Source: Pseudomonas californiensis
GTDB taxonomy: Bacteria > Pseudomonadota > Gammaproteobacteria > Pseudomonadales > Pseudomonadaceae
Assembly: GCF_021147775.1 (NCBI RefSeq)
Contig: NZ_JAGTPK010000024.1
Span: 1-64,000 of the forward strand
Length of the DNA: 64,000 nucleotides
Direction of reading: 5' to 3'
A program made the position numbers and the translations under genes. Under the pieces are notes generated by a model. That model worked only from the letters and a program-made list of their open reading frames with translations. It searched no databases and was not told the DNA's origin. Positions 1 to 6,424 of the stretch are shown here, in pieces (the first letter of the stretch is position 1; the number at the start of each line of letters is the position of its first letter).

Positions 1-51
1 GATTACGAAGCCTTGCTGCCGTGGAACTGCGAACCTCGACTTCACAGCTAA
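1..51 (+). CDS. IS66-family transposase, C-terminal 16 residues only
   Basis: Frame 1 from the first base is open and ends at a TAA at 49-51. The peptide contains the ALLPW motif typical of the C-terminus of the large IS66 transposase (TnpC). The rest of the gene is outside the window, so its integrity cannot be judged. The assignment rests on this short motif plus the inverted-repeat-like end that follows. Confidence 0.6.
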   Translation, partial: DYEALLPWNCEPRLHS

Positions 52-96
52 GCGCTTTACCTATCTTTTGCCAGGTGGGGTTTATGGAGCGCTTAC
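1..96 (+). mobile_element. right end of an IS66-family insertion sequence (partial)
   Basis: The window opens inside the last codons of a transposase whose tail reads DYEALLPWNCEP, which resembles the C-terminal element of IS66-family transposases. About 45 bases after its stop the sequence reaches GCGCTTAC, ending at 96. This fits the usual IS66 terminal inverted repeat (GTAAGCG at the other end). The 8 bases at 97-104 (GATTCATC) would be the target duplication, but the left end lies outside the window so this cannot be tested here. The element borders the decayed Rhs-tip array. Confidence 0.65.
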
Positions 97-368
97 GATT
101 CATCGCGGTCGGAGTGAGTGATCGTTTTATAACCCATTCGTATATCCTCTAAAAGCAGCTTTTATTCTTGGCGAAAGACTTCGCATATCTTCTTGCCGTA
201 CGAGCCTCTTGTTGCGAAATAGAAATTTGGGTATCTGGCGGGAAACATCCATGAGCGATGATGAGGACTTTTTTTCAAGCATTGCGCGGTTGTCCGGAGA
301 GGTCGAAGTGACGCAAAGCCCTGCGTTTCACATGTCTGCTCAAGACAGAATCGGCGGTGACGCAGCTC
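97..368. other. gap without a supported gene
   Basis: This stretch lies between the IS66-like end and the frameshifted immunity gene. It holds two overlapping 41-codon open frames, 251-376 on plus and 127-252 on minus. Neither has a convincing ribosome binding site or a recognisable motif. No tRNA, terminator or promoter stands out. Confidence 0.5.
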
Positions 369-727
369 CTACTTAGGCGTTACACGGCTGTACCTGCTTA
401 TCCAGCCGTCGCTGGTGAATAACTCGCCCGATAGACCATCACTGAGTGTGTTTATATTTTTTCTGAAAAATGTGAGTTCAATTTTTTCATCGTTCTGTTC
501 AATCATATCCAGGAAATTAAAAAGGGCATTGTCGGTTGTCTCGATTATTAAGGTTTTGATGGCTTTTTTTGTTCATCGTTAAACTGGCTCAACAATTTGC
601 TGAGCTCCAGACCTTTTTGAGATTTTAAAGAACCCATTTCTATTTTTTCGAATTTCTCAATTGTCCGATCACGTACGGATGTGATCAGTTGCTCCCCAAA
701 CCCATCTAAAATCTTTTGGTCTGACAT
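369..727 (-). pseudogene. small immunity-like protein, frameshifted at an A7 run
   Basis: The start ATG at 727 is chosen because AGGTG sits 5 bases upstream; an alternative start at 748 lacks this. The first 52 residues (MSDQKILDGFGEQLITSV...) stop prematurely at 548. The run of seven A on the minus strand (T7 at 564-570) is the likely break: adding one base continues the protein as KAIKTLIIETTDNALFN and on to a stop at 369-371, giving about 119 residues. It follows a toxin C-terminal scrap by 8 bases, the layout of a toxin-immunity pair. I do not recognise the family with certainty. A sequencing error or a slippery site could also explain the break. Confidence 0.6.
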
Positions 728-735
728 TTTTTCAC

Positions 736-879
736 CTATTGATACCAAGGAATGTTTGTTGGCTTAATTGCACCTTGCTGGCGAAGATTCCACAGAGACT
801 GCGCAGTCAGTTTCTGGCCTGCGATATTCATACGTTCATAGGGTTTTGAGTTAATGCCAAAGAGGGTCAGTGCTTCAGC
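736..879 (-). pseudogene. C-terminal remnant of a polymorphic toxin
   Basis: An open frame of 47 codons without its own start ends with TAG at 736-738. The peptide contains ERMNIAGQKLTAQSLWNLRQ and ends in NIPWYQ. It looks like the natural C-terminus of a secreted toxin: it is compact, amphipathic and stops just before the ribosome binding site of the next gene. An in-frame stop precedes it, so the rest of the toxin and the Rhs core are gone. The fold is not identifiable from this length. Confidence 0.5.
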
Positions 880-902
880 TTATTCAAAATATCGCATAAA
901 AA

Positions 903-2081
903 TTATTTGATGCCCAGTTGACTGTAGCTAGATTTTTCTGGCGCAGCGAGACATACACTACTCCAGCTGCCTTTCCTTTTTCGTTCCAGCAGCGAGGACA
1001 ATTTTTCGCCAGTAGGCCTGCCTGGCTTTCCAAACTTTATAGGGGCTAGAACAAAAAGATAAACTCTATCATCAATCTCTATTGTGTTTTCATCAGTTGT
1101 TGAGTTCCATGATTTGTTGACAGCCATAAGAGCATCGACACCATCGGGCCATGCGAGATCATTATAATTTTCATCTGTTTTAACAATCATGTCCCCTTCG
1201 CTAAGCGGGACGCTGCTTTTTACATGAAGAGCAAGTCTTTTCAAGAATGAAGTTGGAAAGGTCCAAGGATTATCTACAGGTAAAGAGTTTCGCGGCAACG
1301 GCCAGTCGCCGGGAAGGCAAATCAATAACTCTGTATGAGGACGCTGAGTAAAGAGTCCTGTCGTAAAAAGCAATTTGTTCCTGTTTTTTCCATCAATACA
1401 ACTAATGCGTAATGCTAGATTCTCAACATCTGTGATGGGGCTGAACTTACTGGGTAGCACCCACCCAACAGTGTTGTGAATAAAAATCACTATAGGTCCG
1501 CCGAACTGCGCTTCTGAATCTACAATGATATCTCTTGTGCTCAACGCGCCCCTCAGCTTTAAGAGGTTTGAGATCTCTGAGTGGCCCCACATGTCAGCTA
1601 TATCAAGAGGTGCACTATTTATTTTCGCATGAAGACGATTGACATCAGAGCCTTGATTGATCAGAAGTTCCACGGTTTGAAATTGGTTGGAGATGATAGC
1701 GTCTATGAGAGGCGTGGTTAGACTAAAAGGATGTCCGTCTACCGCCGCTCCATTATCCAAGAGGAGTTGGACGGTTTTTAGGTGTCCTTCCGCAGCAGCC
1801 TCGTGGAGGGGGGTGGATCCTCCTGCCTCGTAGGCACATGCATTTGCATCTGCACCACAATCAACGAAAAGTTTGCAGATATCGGTTTTTCCTTCTTGAG
1901 CAGATAAATGTAAAAGCCCTACTTCCCCCGGCACGCCATCTTCAGGGATAAATAGAAGCTCTGGCTTCATCGCCAGAGCTTCCTTTATATTTTCAATCTT
2001 ACCTTTTTCAATCCATGTGTAAATCTTCCCGATAAGTTTCAGATTTTCTTTATAAATTTTGGATATTTCTAAATTTTTCAT
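903..2081 (-). CDS. ankyrin-repeat plus Suppressor-of-fused domain protein, probable immunity protein
   Basis: The 392-residue protein has ankyrin repeats over about residues 50-180 (motifs such as GSTPLHEAAAEGHLKTVQLL and GADANA) and a Suppressor-of-fused (Sufu) type domain over about 190-380 (LPGDWPL, NPWTFPTSFLKRLA). Both families are recurrent immunity modules in bacterial polymorphic toxin systems, so a role in neutralising a toxin is inferred. Its ATG overlaps the stop of the preceding toxin scrap (ATGA), which supports the pairing. There is no signal peptide, so it is cytoplasmic. The gene is intact although its partner toxin is not. Confidence 0.75.
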   Translation of the reverse strand: MKNLEISKIYKENLKLIGKIYTWIEKGKIENIKEALAMKPELLFIPEDGVPGEVGLLHLSAQEGKTDICKLFVDCGADANACAYEAGGSTPLHEAAAEGHLKTVQLLLDNGAAVDGHPFSLTTPLIDAIISNQFQTVELLINQGSDVNRLHAKINSAPLDIADMWGHSEISNLLKLRGALSTRDIIVDSEAQFGGPIVIFIHNTVGWVLPSKFSPITDVENLALRISCIDGKNRNKLLFTTGLFTQRPHTELLICLPGDWPLPRNSLPVDNPWTFPTSFLKRLALHVKSSVPLSEGDMIVKTDENYNDLAWPDGVDALMAVNKSWNSTTDENTIEIDDRVYLFVLAPIKFGKPGRPTGEKLSSLLERKRKGSWSSVCLAAPEKSSYSQLGIK

Positions 2082-2206
2082 AGTGCGTTTTTGCTCATTC
2101 TTTTACCCAGTCTAGCAAGTGTTTGCTCTACCGATGCAGTGCCTCGCTTGTCTGTGGCGGACAATGCAATTTTGATGATTTCTTTACTTAGGCAGGCGAA
2201 GAGCCA
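2078..2206 (-). pseudogene. C-terminal remnant of a toxin upstream of the ankyrin-Sufu gene
   Basis: A 42-codon open frame reads LSKEIIKIALSATDKRGTAS and ends in RMSKNAL, with its TGA overlapping the ATG of the ankyrin-Sufu gene. There is no credible start codon. Upstream, another frame reads TGYGRKIYEFGSYRLSDG before a stop at about 2207, suggesting a single-base frameshift inside what was a longer C-terminus. The tight overlap with an immunity-type gene is the main reason to call it a toxin scrap. The family is unknown. Confidence 0.5.
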
Positions 2207-2273
2207 TCAGATAGTCTGTAGCTACCAAACTCGTAAATTTTTCTACCGTAGCCAGTTTATGAAACGCCAATGA

Positions 2274-2864
2274 TCATTCGCCATCGCTTGGGCAATCAGC
2301 TTCGATGCTAGTGCAGTTTTTCAGACTAATGCCCGTTAATTTAAATTTTTTACAGTCTGCCAGGAAGCTGTCCGAAATGTAAATTCGAGTGGTGCTCTCT
2401 TCTAGCATGAATATATACCTATCTCCCGCGACACTACTATCCAATGTTGGTTTATAAATTATCTTGTAACCGTTAGCTGTTTCTCTATATTTTGACTTTT
2501 CCCAGACTATCGAATCGCTAAGTACAACGTTTACATGAAAGCCGACGTAGGGTGAGTTCTGTTCTTTGAGGGGTACAAACTCTCCGTAAGGATTCAGGTT
2601 TTCCTCAAGATGTTCACGTGCCGAAGACGAGAGTATTATTATAGAGTTTGCGCCTAATAATGAGATGTCCGCTATTTTATTTTTTTTGTTTTCTTCAGGG
2701 TTAGGTATTACGCTCAAGGGCTTTAATTTTTCATTCAGCGCCCGCCCAAAGCTCTCCTGCAAGAGTGGCGCTGAGCTGTCTTTCCATTCAATATCCTTGA
2801 GGGCCTCCTCGAAAATAAAGCTTTGGTAGCGTTCGTTACTAAAGGGTTCAAAAAACTGTGTCAT
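2274..2864 (-). CDS. DUF1629/Imm11-like immunity protein
   Basis: The start at 2864 (MTQFFEPFSNERYQ) is chosen because AGGAGA lies 9 bases upstream. The longer open frame runs back in phase into the preceding toxin module without a stop. The 196-residue protein ends with the pattern IYISDSFLADCKKFKLTGIS, which matches the C-terminal signature of DUF1629/Imm11-type immunity proteins and the two related genes at 3314 and 4294. It probably neutralises the AHH nuclease encoded immediately upstream. It is A+T-rich compared with the T6SS genes, as is usual for tip modules. Confidence 0.65.
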   Translation of the reverse strand: MTQFFEPFSNERYQSFIFEEALKDIEWKDSSAPLLQESFGRALNEKLKPLSVIPNPEENKKNKIADISLLGANSIIILSSSAREHLEENLNPYGEFVPLKEQNSPYVGFHVNVVLSDSIVWEKSKYRETANGYKIIYKPTLDSSVAGDRYIFMLEESTTRIYISDSFLADCKKFKLTGISLKNCTSIEADCPSDGE

Positions 2865-3248
2865 ATACCAGTCTCCTAATTTATTACGGTTGCCCATGCT
2901 AGACGTTCTAGGGGCGGAAATTAACTCGCCTTTTAATGCGCTAAGCTCTGCGAGAACTTCTGTTTTCCCTCCTCTTAGGTCCGCATCGGCAATTCTTTTT
3001 TTTACTTTGTAAAAGTACGCGTTAGGGTGCTTTCCGTTGTGCAGTATTCCAGGAAGAGCATCTTTATTATTGCGATTTGGTAACCATACACCGTTTTCGG
3101 CTGAGTCAACGTCGATACCGTGTTTCTTCAATATCGCGCGCGACGTTGCTGCTTTGGCTGAGGTATCGCCCACGATGTGGTGCGCTGCCGAATTTGCAGG
3201 CCTGTTTTTCAGGTTCCTGCCAAGTCTTTGCGAACACCCCCCCCCCAC
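2865..3248 (-). pseudogene. orphan Rhs tip: AHH-type nuclease toxin domain, in frame with its immunity gene
   Basis: The first 128 residues of the open frame 2274-3248 carry an AHH nuclease signature: AAHHIV near residues 21-26, then NGVWLP and a later HNGKHPNAYFYKV, consistent with the HNH/endonuclease VII-like AHH fold. The frame opens with GTG in a G10 run. Just upstream is a scrap of the Rhs core end (DPWG) in another phase, so the module has no secretion domain and no normal start. Absence of a stop before the immunity gene suggests an indel fused the two. It is probably silent unless recombined onto a complete rhs gene. Confidence 0.6.
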
Positions 3249-3260
3249 GGATCCCCCCCC
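3237..3260. repeat. C10 and C8 homopolymer tracts at a displaced Rhs core/tip junction
   Basis: Ten C (3237-3246) and eight C (3253-3260) flank ACGGAT. On the minus strand this is the degraded version of the GWVDPWGW end of the Rhs core. Eleven rather than ten G would put DPWG in frame with the AHH toxin. The tracts could be slippage-prone or a sequencing artefact. Confidence 0.7.
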
Positions 3261-3313
3261 AATCTGTCTTTCAGACTGTGCGCTTCAAAGGTGCATATGA
3301 ATAGATGTCAACG

Positions 3314-3925
3314 TCATGCACGCTTTATAGCGCCGACTTGCTCGGTGCTCACCAGCTCAAAGCCTTTCAGATTTTCGTTTTTCAACACGTCGGCGAGTCT
3401 TGATGACACAAAAGTGTATCCCAATAAGCTGATTTCAAAAATCTTGAAGAAGTCCAAGCTTACTTCTTCTTTGATGGTAAGGGAGATAATGTTTTTTATT
3501 TCACCGTTTTTTCTAAAGTTAATATTCGATTGTTCGATGTCTATGATGTGCGGTTTTTCTTGTTCCTGCATGACCTGACGTATGTAATAGTATTGTTTGT
3601 CCGTAACTTTTTCGCCTTTAGGGTTGACGATGTCCAGCGTTGCGACTTCCCATGTACTGGTTTTTATTTCATTGAAGATTTTTAGAAAGCTTTCGCTAAC
3701 TATGTGACCACTTAACGCAGTGCGAAAGTCAAAATCATAGCCCTTGTCTTTGGTGATGAGTATGAGCCGCTTTGGCAGCGCTGTCAGCAGTACTCCGGGC
3801 TCAGCGTAATACCAGCTACCCGACATGCCTTCGTCATAAATTCCCGGGTAAAAGCTTTCCTTGAGTATGCCGTCGATAAATGCAGGACAGCCTTTGTCTG
3901 GTTTGTATGCAAGCGTGTAAAACAT
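3314..3925 (-). CDS. DUF1629/Imm11-like immunity protein, second copy
   Basis: The start at 3925 (MFYTLAYKPDKGC) is chosen for the AGAGAGG 5 bases upstream. The 203-residue product is closely similar along its length to the gene at 4294-4905, sharing KGCP.FIDGILKESFYPGIY and RQVMQEQEK, so the two are diverged duplicates. The C-terminal part (LLGYTFVSSRLADVL...LKGFE) fits DUF1629/Imm11. The longer frame beginning at 4177 joins a truncated toxin to this gene because of a one-base change. The gene itself looks intact and may still give protection. Confidence 0.7.
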   Translation of the reverse strand: MFYTLAYKPDKGCPAFIDGILKESFYPGIYDEGMSGSWYYAEPGVLLTALPKRLILITKDKGYDFDFRTALSGHIVSESFLKIFNEIKTSTWEVATLDIVNPKGEKVTDKQYYYIRQVMQEQEKPHIIDIEQSNINFRKNGEIKNIISLTIKEEVSLDFFKIFEISLLGYTFVSSRLADVLKNENLKGFELVSTEQVGAIKRA

Positions 3926-3938
3926 GAAGCCTCTCTTT

Positions 3939-4188
3939 TCAACCCAGTCGGCCTGTGGTTGATTTTGTTCGTACTCTCCCGGATGCGGTTTTTTTCGGAG
4001 ACTACGTTGAAGCGGCTTGACCTGTTGTCGAGCGTGCGCCTTGGATCCATTATTCGCATAAAAACGCTGACTGGTTCGCTCTAGTTTCATACCGGCCAGA
4101 TCAGAGTAGTTTCGATGAGATCCATTGTGGTGAACGTTCCAACCGATAGTGCGCGCTTTTGCTTGGCTATCAGGCATCAGTAATCCAT
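3939..4188 (-). pseudogene. truncated AHH-type toxin C-terminus, duplicate of the toxin at 4917
   Basis: From HGLLMPDS the sequence parallels the toxin at 4917-6011 (shared AKART, GSH, YS, RQQV, LQRSLRKK). It lacks the first half of the nuclease domain, including the HVIP motif. The junction near 4188 joins it directly to Rhs core sequence, so it arose by deletion. Relative to the other copy one base is missing around the A7 run at 3999-4005; restoring it gives a stop at 3939-3941. As it stands the frame reads on into the immunity gene. The toxin is not expected to be active. Confidence 0.65.
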
Positions 4189-4189
4189 G

Positions 4190-4258
4190 CCGTCGTCAGC
4201 GCAGACGTAAAGGCTGTCTGGCTGTGTTTGTGTGCCTAGCGCAAAGTCGTTCTCGTGC
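4190..4258 (-). pseudogene. short internally deleted Rhs core remnant
   Basis: On plus, GCCGTCGTCAGCG followed by a diverged TAAAGGCT...GGCTGTGTTTGTG segment and then CCTAGCGCAAAG...TCTCGTGC parallels the rhs core at about 5683-5790, with roughly 40 bases missing in the middle. It encodes a broken version of the YADDGYDP region. It marks where a full rhs core copy was deleted and is useful evidence for how the array formed. Confidence 0.6.
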
Positions 4259-4293
4259 ACTTATTTCTGTAGTTACCGGCACCATCTCCAAAA

Positions 4294-4905
4294 TTACGCG
4301 CACTCTACAGAGCCTATCTCTTCAGTGCCGACTATCTCAAAGCCTTTAAAATTTTCTTCTTCAAATTTTTTTGCGGCGCGCGATGAAATAAAAATATATC
4401 CCAGCAAGCTGATTTCGAAGATTTCAAAAAAATCCAGTGCCACGGTTTCTTTAATTGCAAGAGATGTTATGTTTTTTATCTCGCCATTTTTTCTAAAGTT
4501 AATTTTGGATCGCTCAGTGTCAATAACGTTTTGCTTTTCTTGTTCTTGCATTACCTGACGCATGTAGTAGTATTTTTTCTGCGTTGCTTTCTCCCCTTTT
4601 GGATTAACGATGTCTAGACTGGAAAATTCCCAATTGCTGATCTTCAGCTCTTTAAGAACTTTAAGAAAATGTTCGCTAACGAAGTGACCATCTAATCCGG
4701 TACGAAAGTCGAAATTATAGTCCTTGTCTTTAGTAATAAGCACGAGATTTTCGGGCAGAGAAGCGAGCTGTTCTCCAGGCTCTGCATAATACCAAGTCCC
4801 GGACATGCTTTCATTATAGATGCCAGGATAGAAGCTTTCCTTGAGAATGCCGTCAATAAAAACGGGACAGCCTTTTTCGGATCTGAGTGCAAGTGTGTAA
4901 AGCAT
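4294..4905 (-). CDS. DUF1629/Imm11-like immunity protein
   Basis: The ATG at 4905 (MLYTLALRSEKG) follows an AGAGAG 5 bases upstream; an upstream TTG at 4923 would lie within the toxin's end. The 203-residue protein carries the DUF1629/Imm11 C-terminal pattern (LLGYIFISSRAAKKF...FKGFE). It begins 11 bases after the stop of the AHH toxin at 4917, the classic toxin-immunity arrangement. It is a close relative of the gene at 3314-3925. The predicted role is cytoplasmic neutralisation of the neighbouring nuclease. Confidence 0.7.
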   Translation of the reverse strand: MLYTLALRSEKGCPVFIDGILKESFYPGIYNESMSGTWYYAEPGEQLASLPENLVLITKDKDYNFDFRTGLDGHFVSEHFLKVLKELKISNWEFSSLDIVNPKGEKATQKKYYYMRQVMQEQEKQNVIDTERSKINFRKNGEIKNITSLAIKETVALDFFEIFEISLLGYIFISSRAAKKFEEENFKGFEIVGTEEIGSVECA

Positions 4906-4916
4906 AAAATCTCTCT

Positions 4917-6011
4917 TTAGCAAAGTCGGCCTGTGGTTGATTTCGTGCGTATCCTTCCTGACATGGTTTTTTTCCTTAGGCTGCGTTGAAGTGATTCAAC
5001 TTGCTGTCGAGCCTGCGCTTGAGTTATGGATTTTGCATAATAACGTTTGCTGATTCGATTGATTTTTTGATCAATCATCCGGGAATAGTCGGCGTGTGAC
5101 CCAACATGGTAGACCTTGCGGCCTACAGTTCGTGCTTTAGCCTCGCTGTCTGGCATCAGTAATCCATTACTTTTCATGTCGCGTGTGTGACCCATACCGA
5201 TTGAATCTAAAAATGGTTTTCGATCTTTCCACACGGCAACTGGAATGACATGCTGCGCCTGCATGCCGTCTCCTACAACGCCGCCTAACGAACGATCCAG
5301 AACGGAGCTCGGACTCCAGCCCCATGGGGCAACCCAGCCAATAGGATTTGGACCGTATGCATATGTGTTCAGTCCGCCACCCAACCCAATCGGGTCCGGT
5401 GTGGTGAAGCGCCCTATGTCGGGATCATAAAACCGGAAGGTGTTGTAGTGAAGCCCTGTTTCGCGGTCCAGGTATTGGCCCTGGAAGCGCAGGTTCTGTT
5501 CTTCGATGTAGTAGGGCTCGCGGATTTCTTCGATGGTGTTGCCCCAGACCCGATAACGGGCCTGCCAGACGGTGTGGCCGTCAGGTTCGGTCAGTTGCTG
5601 CGGTAGGCCGTTGAGGTCGTTGTGGTAGTAGCGGATCTTTTGCAATGCGCCGCTGCCGTCGATCCGGGCCAGCGGGTCGTAGCCGTCGTCAGCGTAGATG
5701 TAAAGGCTGGTCTGGCTGTGTTTGTGTTCCTGCAGCAGGCGCATGCCGTCCCAGGTGAAGCGGGTCTCGCCCAGCGCAAAGCCGTTTTCGTCGTGCTCGC
5801 TTTTGGCGATGCGCCGACCCAGCGGGTCGTAGGTCATGTTGACTACTGAAGTCCGTCCGTCCTGTTCGGTGCGGACTTCAATCAGTTGATGCTCTGCGTC
5901 ATAGGCGAAGCGCTGAGCGCGATGACTTCCGCTGCGCTTTTCGATCATTCGTCCGAAGGCGTCATAGCGGTAGCGCTTGTCCTGATAGGTCAGCAGCCGG
6001 TTATGCACCAC
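4917..6011 (-). CDS. displaced Rhs tip: C-terminal Rhs core plus AHH-type nuclease toxin
   Basis: The 364-residue frame begins within the Rhs core (MVHNRLLTYQDKRYRYDAFG) and runs to the core end RFTTPDPIGLGGG...NPIGWVAPWG at about residue 233. It then carries a toxin with QAQHVIPVAVW, SNGLLMPDS and YHVGSHADYS, an AHH/HNH-type nuclease pattern. It lacks the N-terminal membrane region, PAAR domain and most YD repeats, so it cannot be secreted alone. Its first part is nearly identical to the 3' core of the intact rhs gene, which would let recombination swap this toxin in. The usual GWVDPWG is GWVAPWG here. It overlaps no immunity gene upstream and is followed by one. Confidence 0.8.
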   Translation of the reverse strand: MVHNRLLTYQDKRYRYDAFGRMIEKRSGSHRAQRFAYDAEHQLIEVRTEQDGRTSVVNMTYDPLGRRIAKSEHDENGFALGETRFTWDGMRLLQEHKHSQTSLYIYADDGYDPLARIDGSGALQKIRYYHNDLNGLPQQLTEPDGHTVWQARYRVWGNTIEEIREPYYIEEQNLRFQGQYLDRETGLHYNTFRFYDPDIGRFTTPDPIGLGGGLNTYAYGPNPIGWVAPWGWSPSSVLDRSLGGVVGDGMQAQHVIPVAVWKDRKPFLDSIGMGHTRDMKSNGLLMPDSEAKARTVGRKVYHVGSHADYSRMIDQKINRISKRYYAKSITQAQARQQVESLQRSLRKKTMSGRIRTKSTTGRLC

Positions 6012-6040
6012 CAGCCCTGCACTGGCAGGCGGCCCGTCGA
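5384..6040. repeat. 657-bp direct repeat of rhs core, distal copy
   Basis: This segment matches 6781-7437 at a constant offset of 1397 bases with only scattered substitutions. It covers the last part of the Rhs core just before the variable tip. Its outer edge coincides exactly with the stop region of the immunity gene at 6041, so the array unit is one tip plus one immunity gene behind a core fragment. Confidence 0.9.
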
Positions 6041-6421
6041 TTAGTCATACTGTTGCATTTCTTCTTTTAATTTTTCGTTAAGAACAGAGGGGGGTAAAAC
6101 TACTCCTTGAGATCCCTTGATAGGGAATACTAAGATATCTGTACCGTCGTTCTCCATGCCAGGTAGCCATTTTTCAAAAAAATGGCCAAGCTCTATACGT
6201 TTCGGTAATGCAATGGCTTTATTTTCATCTATGTAGTTTTTTGCGAAGTCTTCTTCAGGCCAAACCGGAAGAAATTTTTTATCACTATTGTCCCCTAGAA
6301 GCAGCCATCCCTCCTCATAGGCTCCCCATAGCTCTTCGAAGTCTGCCACTTTTCGAATGAAGTACTCTAATCGTTCTAGATCATCGAGTAAAAGTACGTT
6401 CTCTATTTTTTGTCTGTTCAT
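6041..6421 (-). CDS. DUF2750-like immunity protein for the Rhs toxin
   Basis: The 126-residue acidic protein begins at the ATG 6421, three bases after the rhs stop. The segment GWLLLGDNSDKKFLPVWPEEDFAKNYID resembles the DUF2750 family, often found as small immunity-like proteins. Position directly behind the variable tip of rhs makes immunity to that tip the likely role. There is no signal peptide, so it would act in the cytoplasm. The assignment to DUF2750 is by eye. Confidence 0.7.
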   Translation of the reverse strand: MNRQKIENVLLLDDLERLEYFIRKVADFEELWGAYEEGWLLLGDNSDKKFLPVWPEEDFAKNYIDENKAIALPKRIELGHFFEKWLPGMENDGTDILVFPIKGSQGVVLPPSVLNEKLKEEMQQYD

Positions 6422-6424
6422 ATT

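Noticed and set aside
251..376. 41-codon plus frame starting MSDDEDFFSSIARL
   Set aside because: No convincing ribosome binding site and it overlaps the end of the frameshifted immunity gene.
2091..2273. 60-codon plus frame between the Imm11-like gene and the ankyrin-Sufu gene
   Set aside because: No ribosome binding site; the minus strand of the same stretch carries the toxin scrap.
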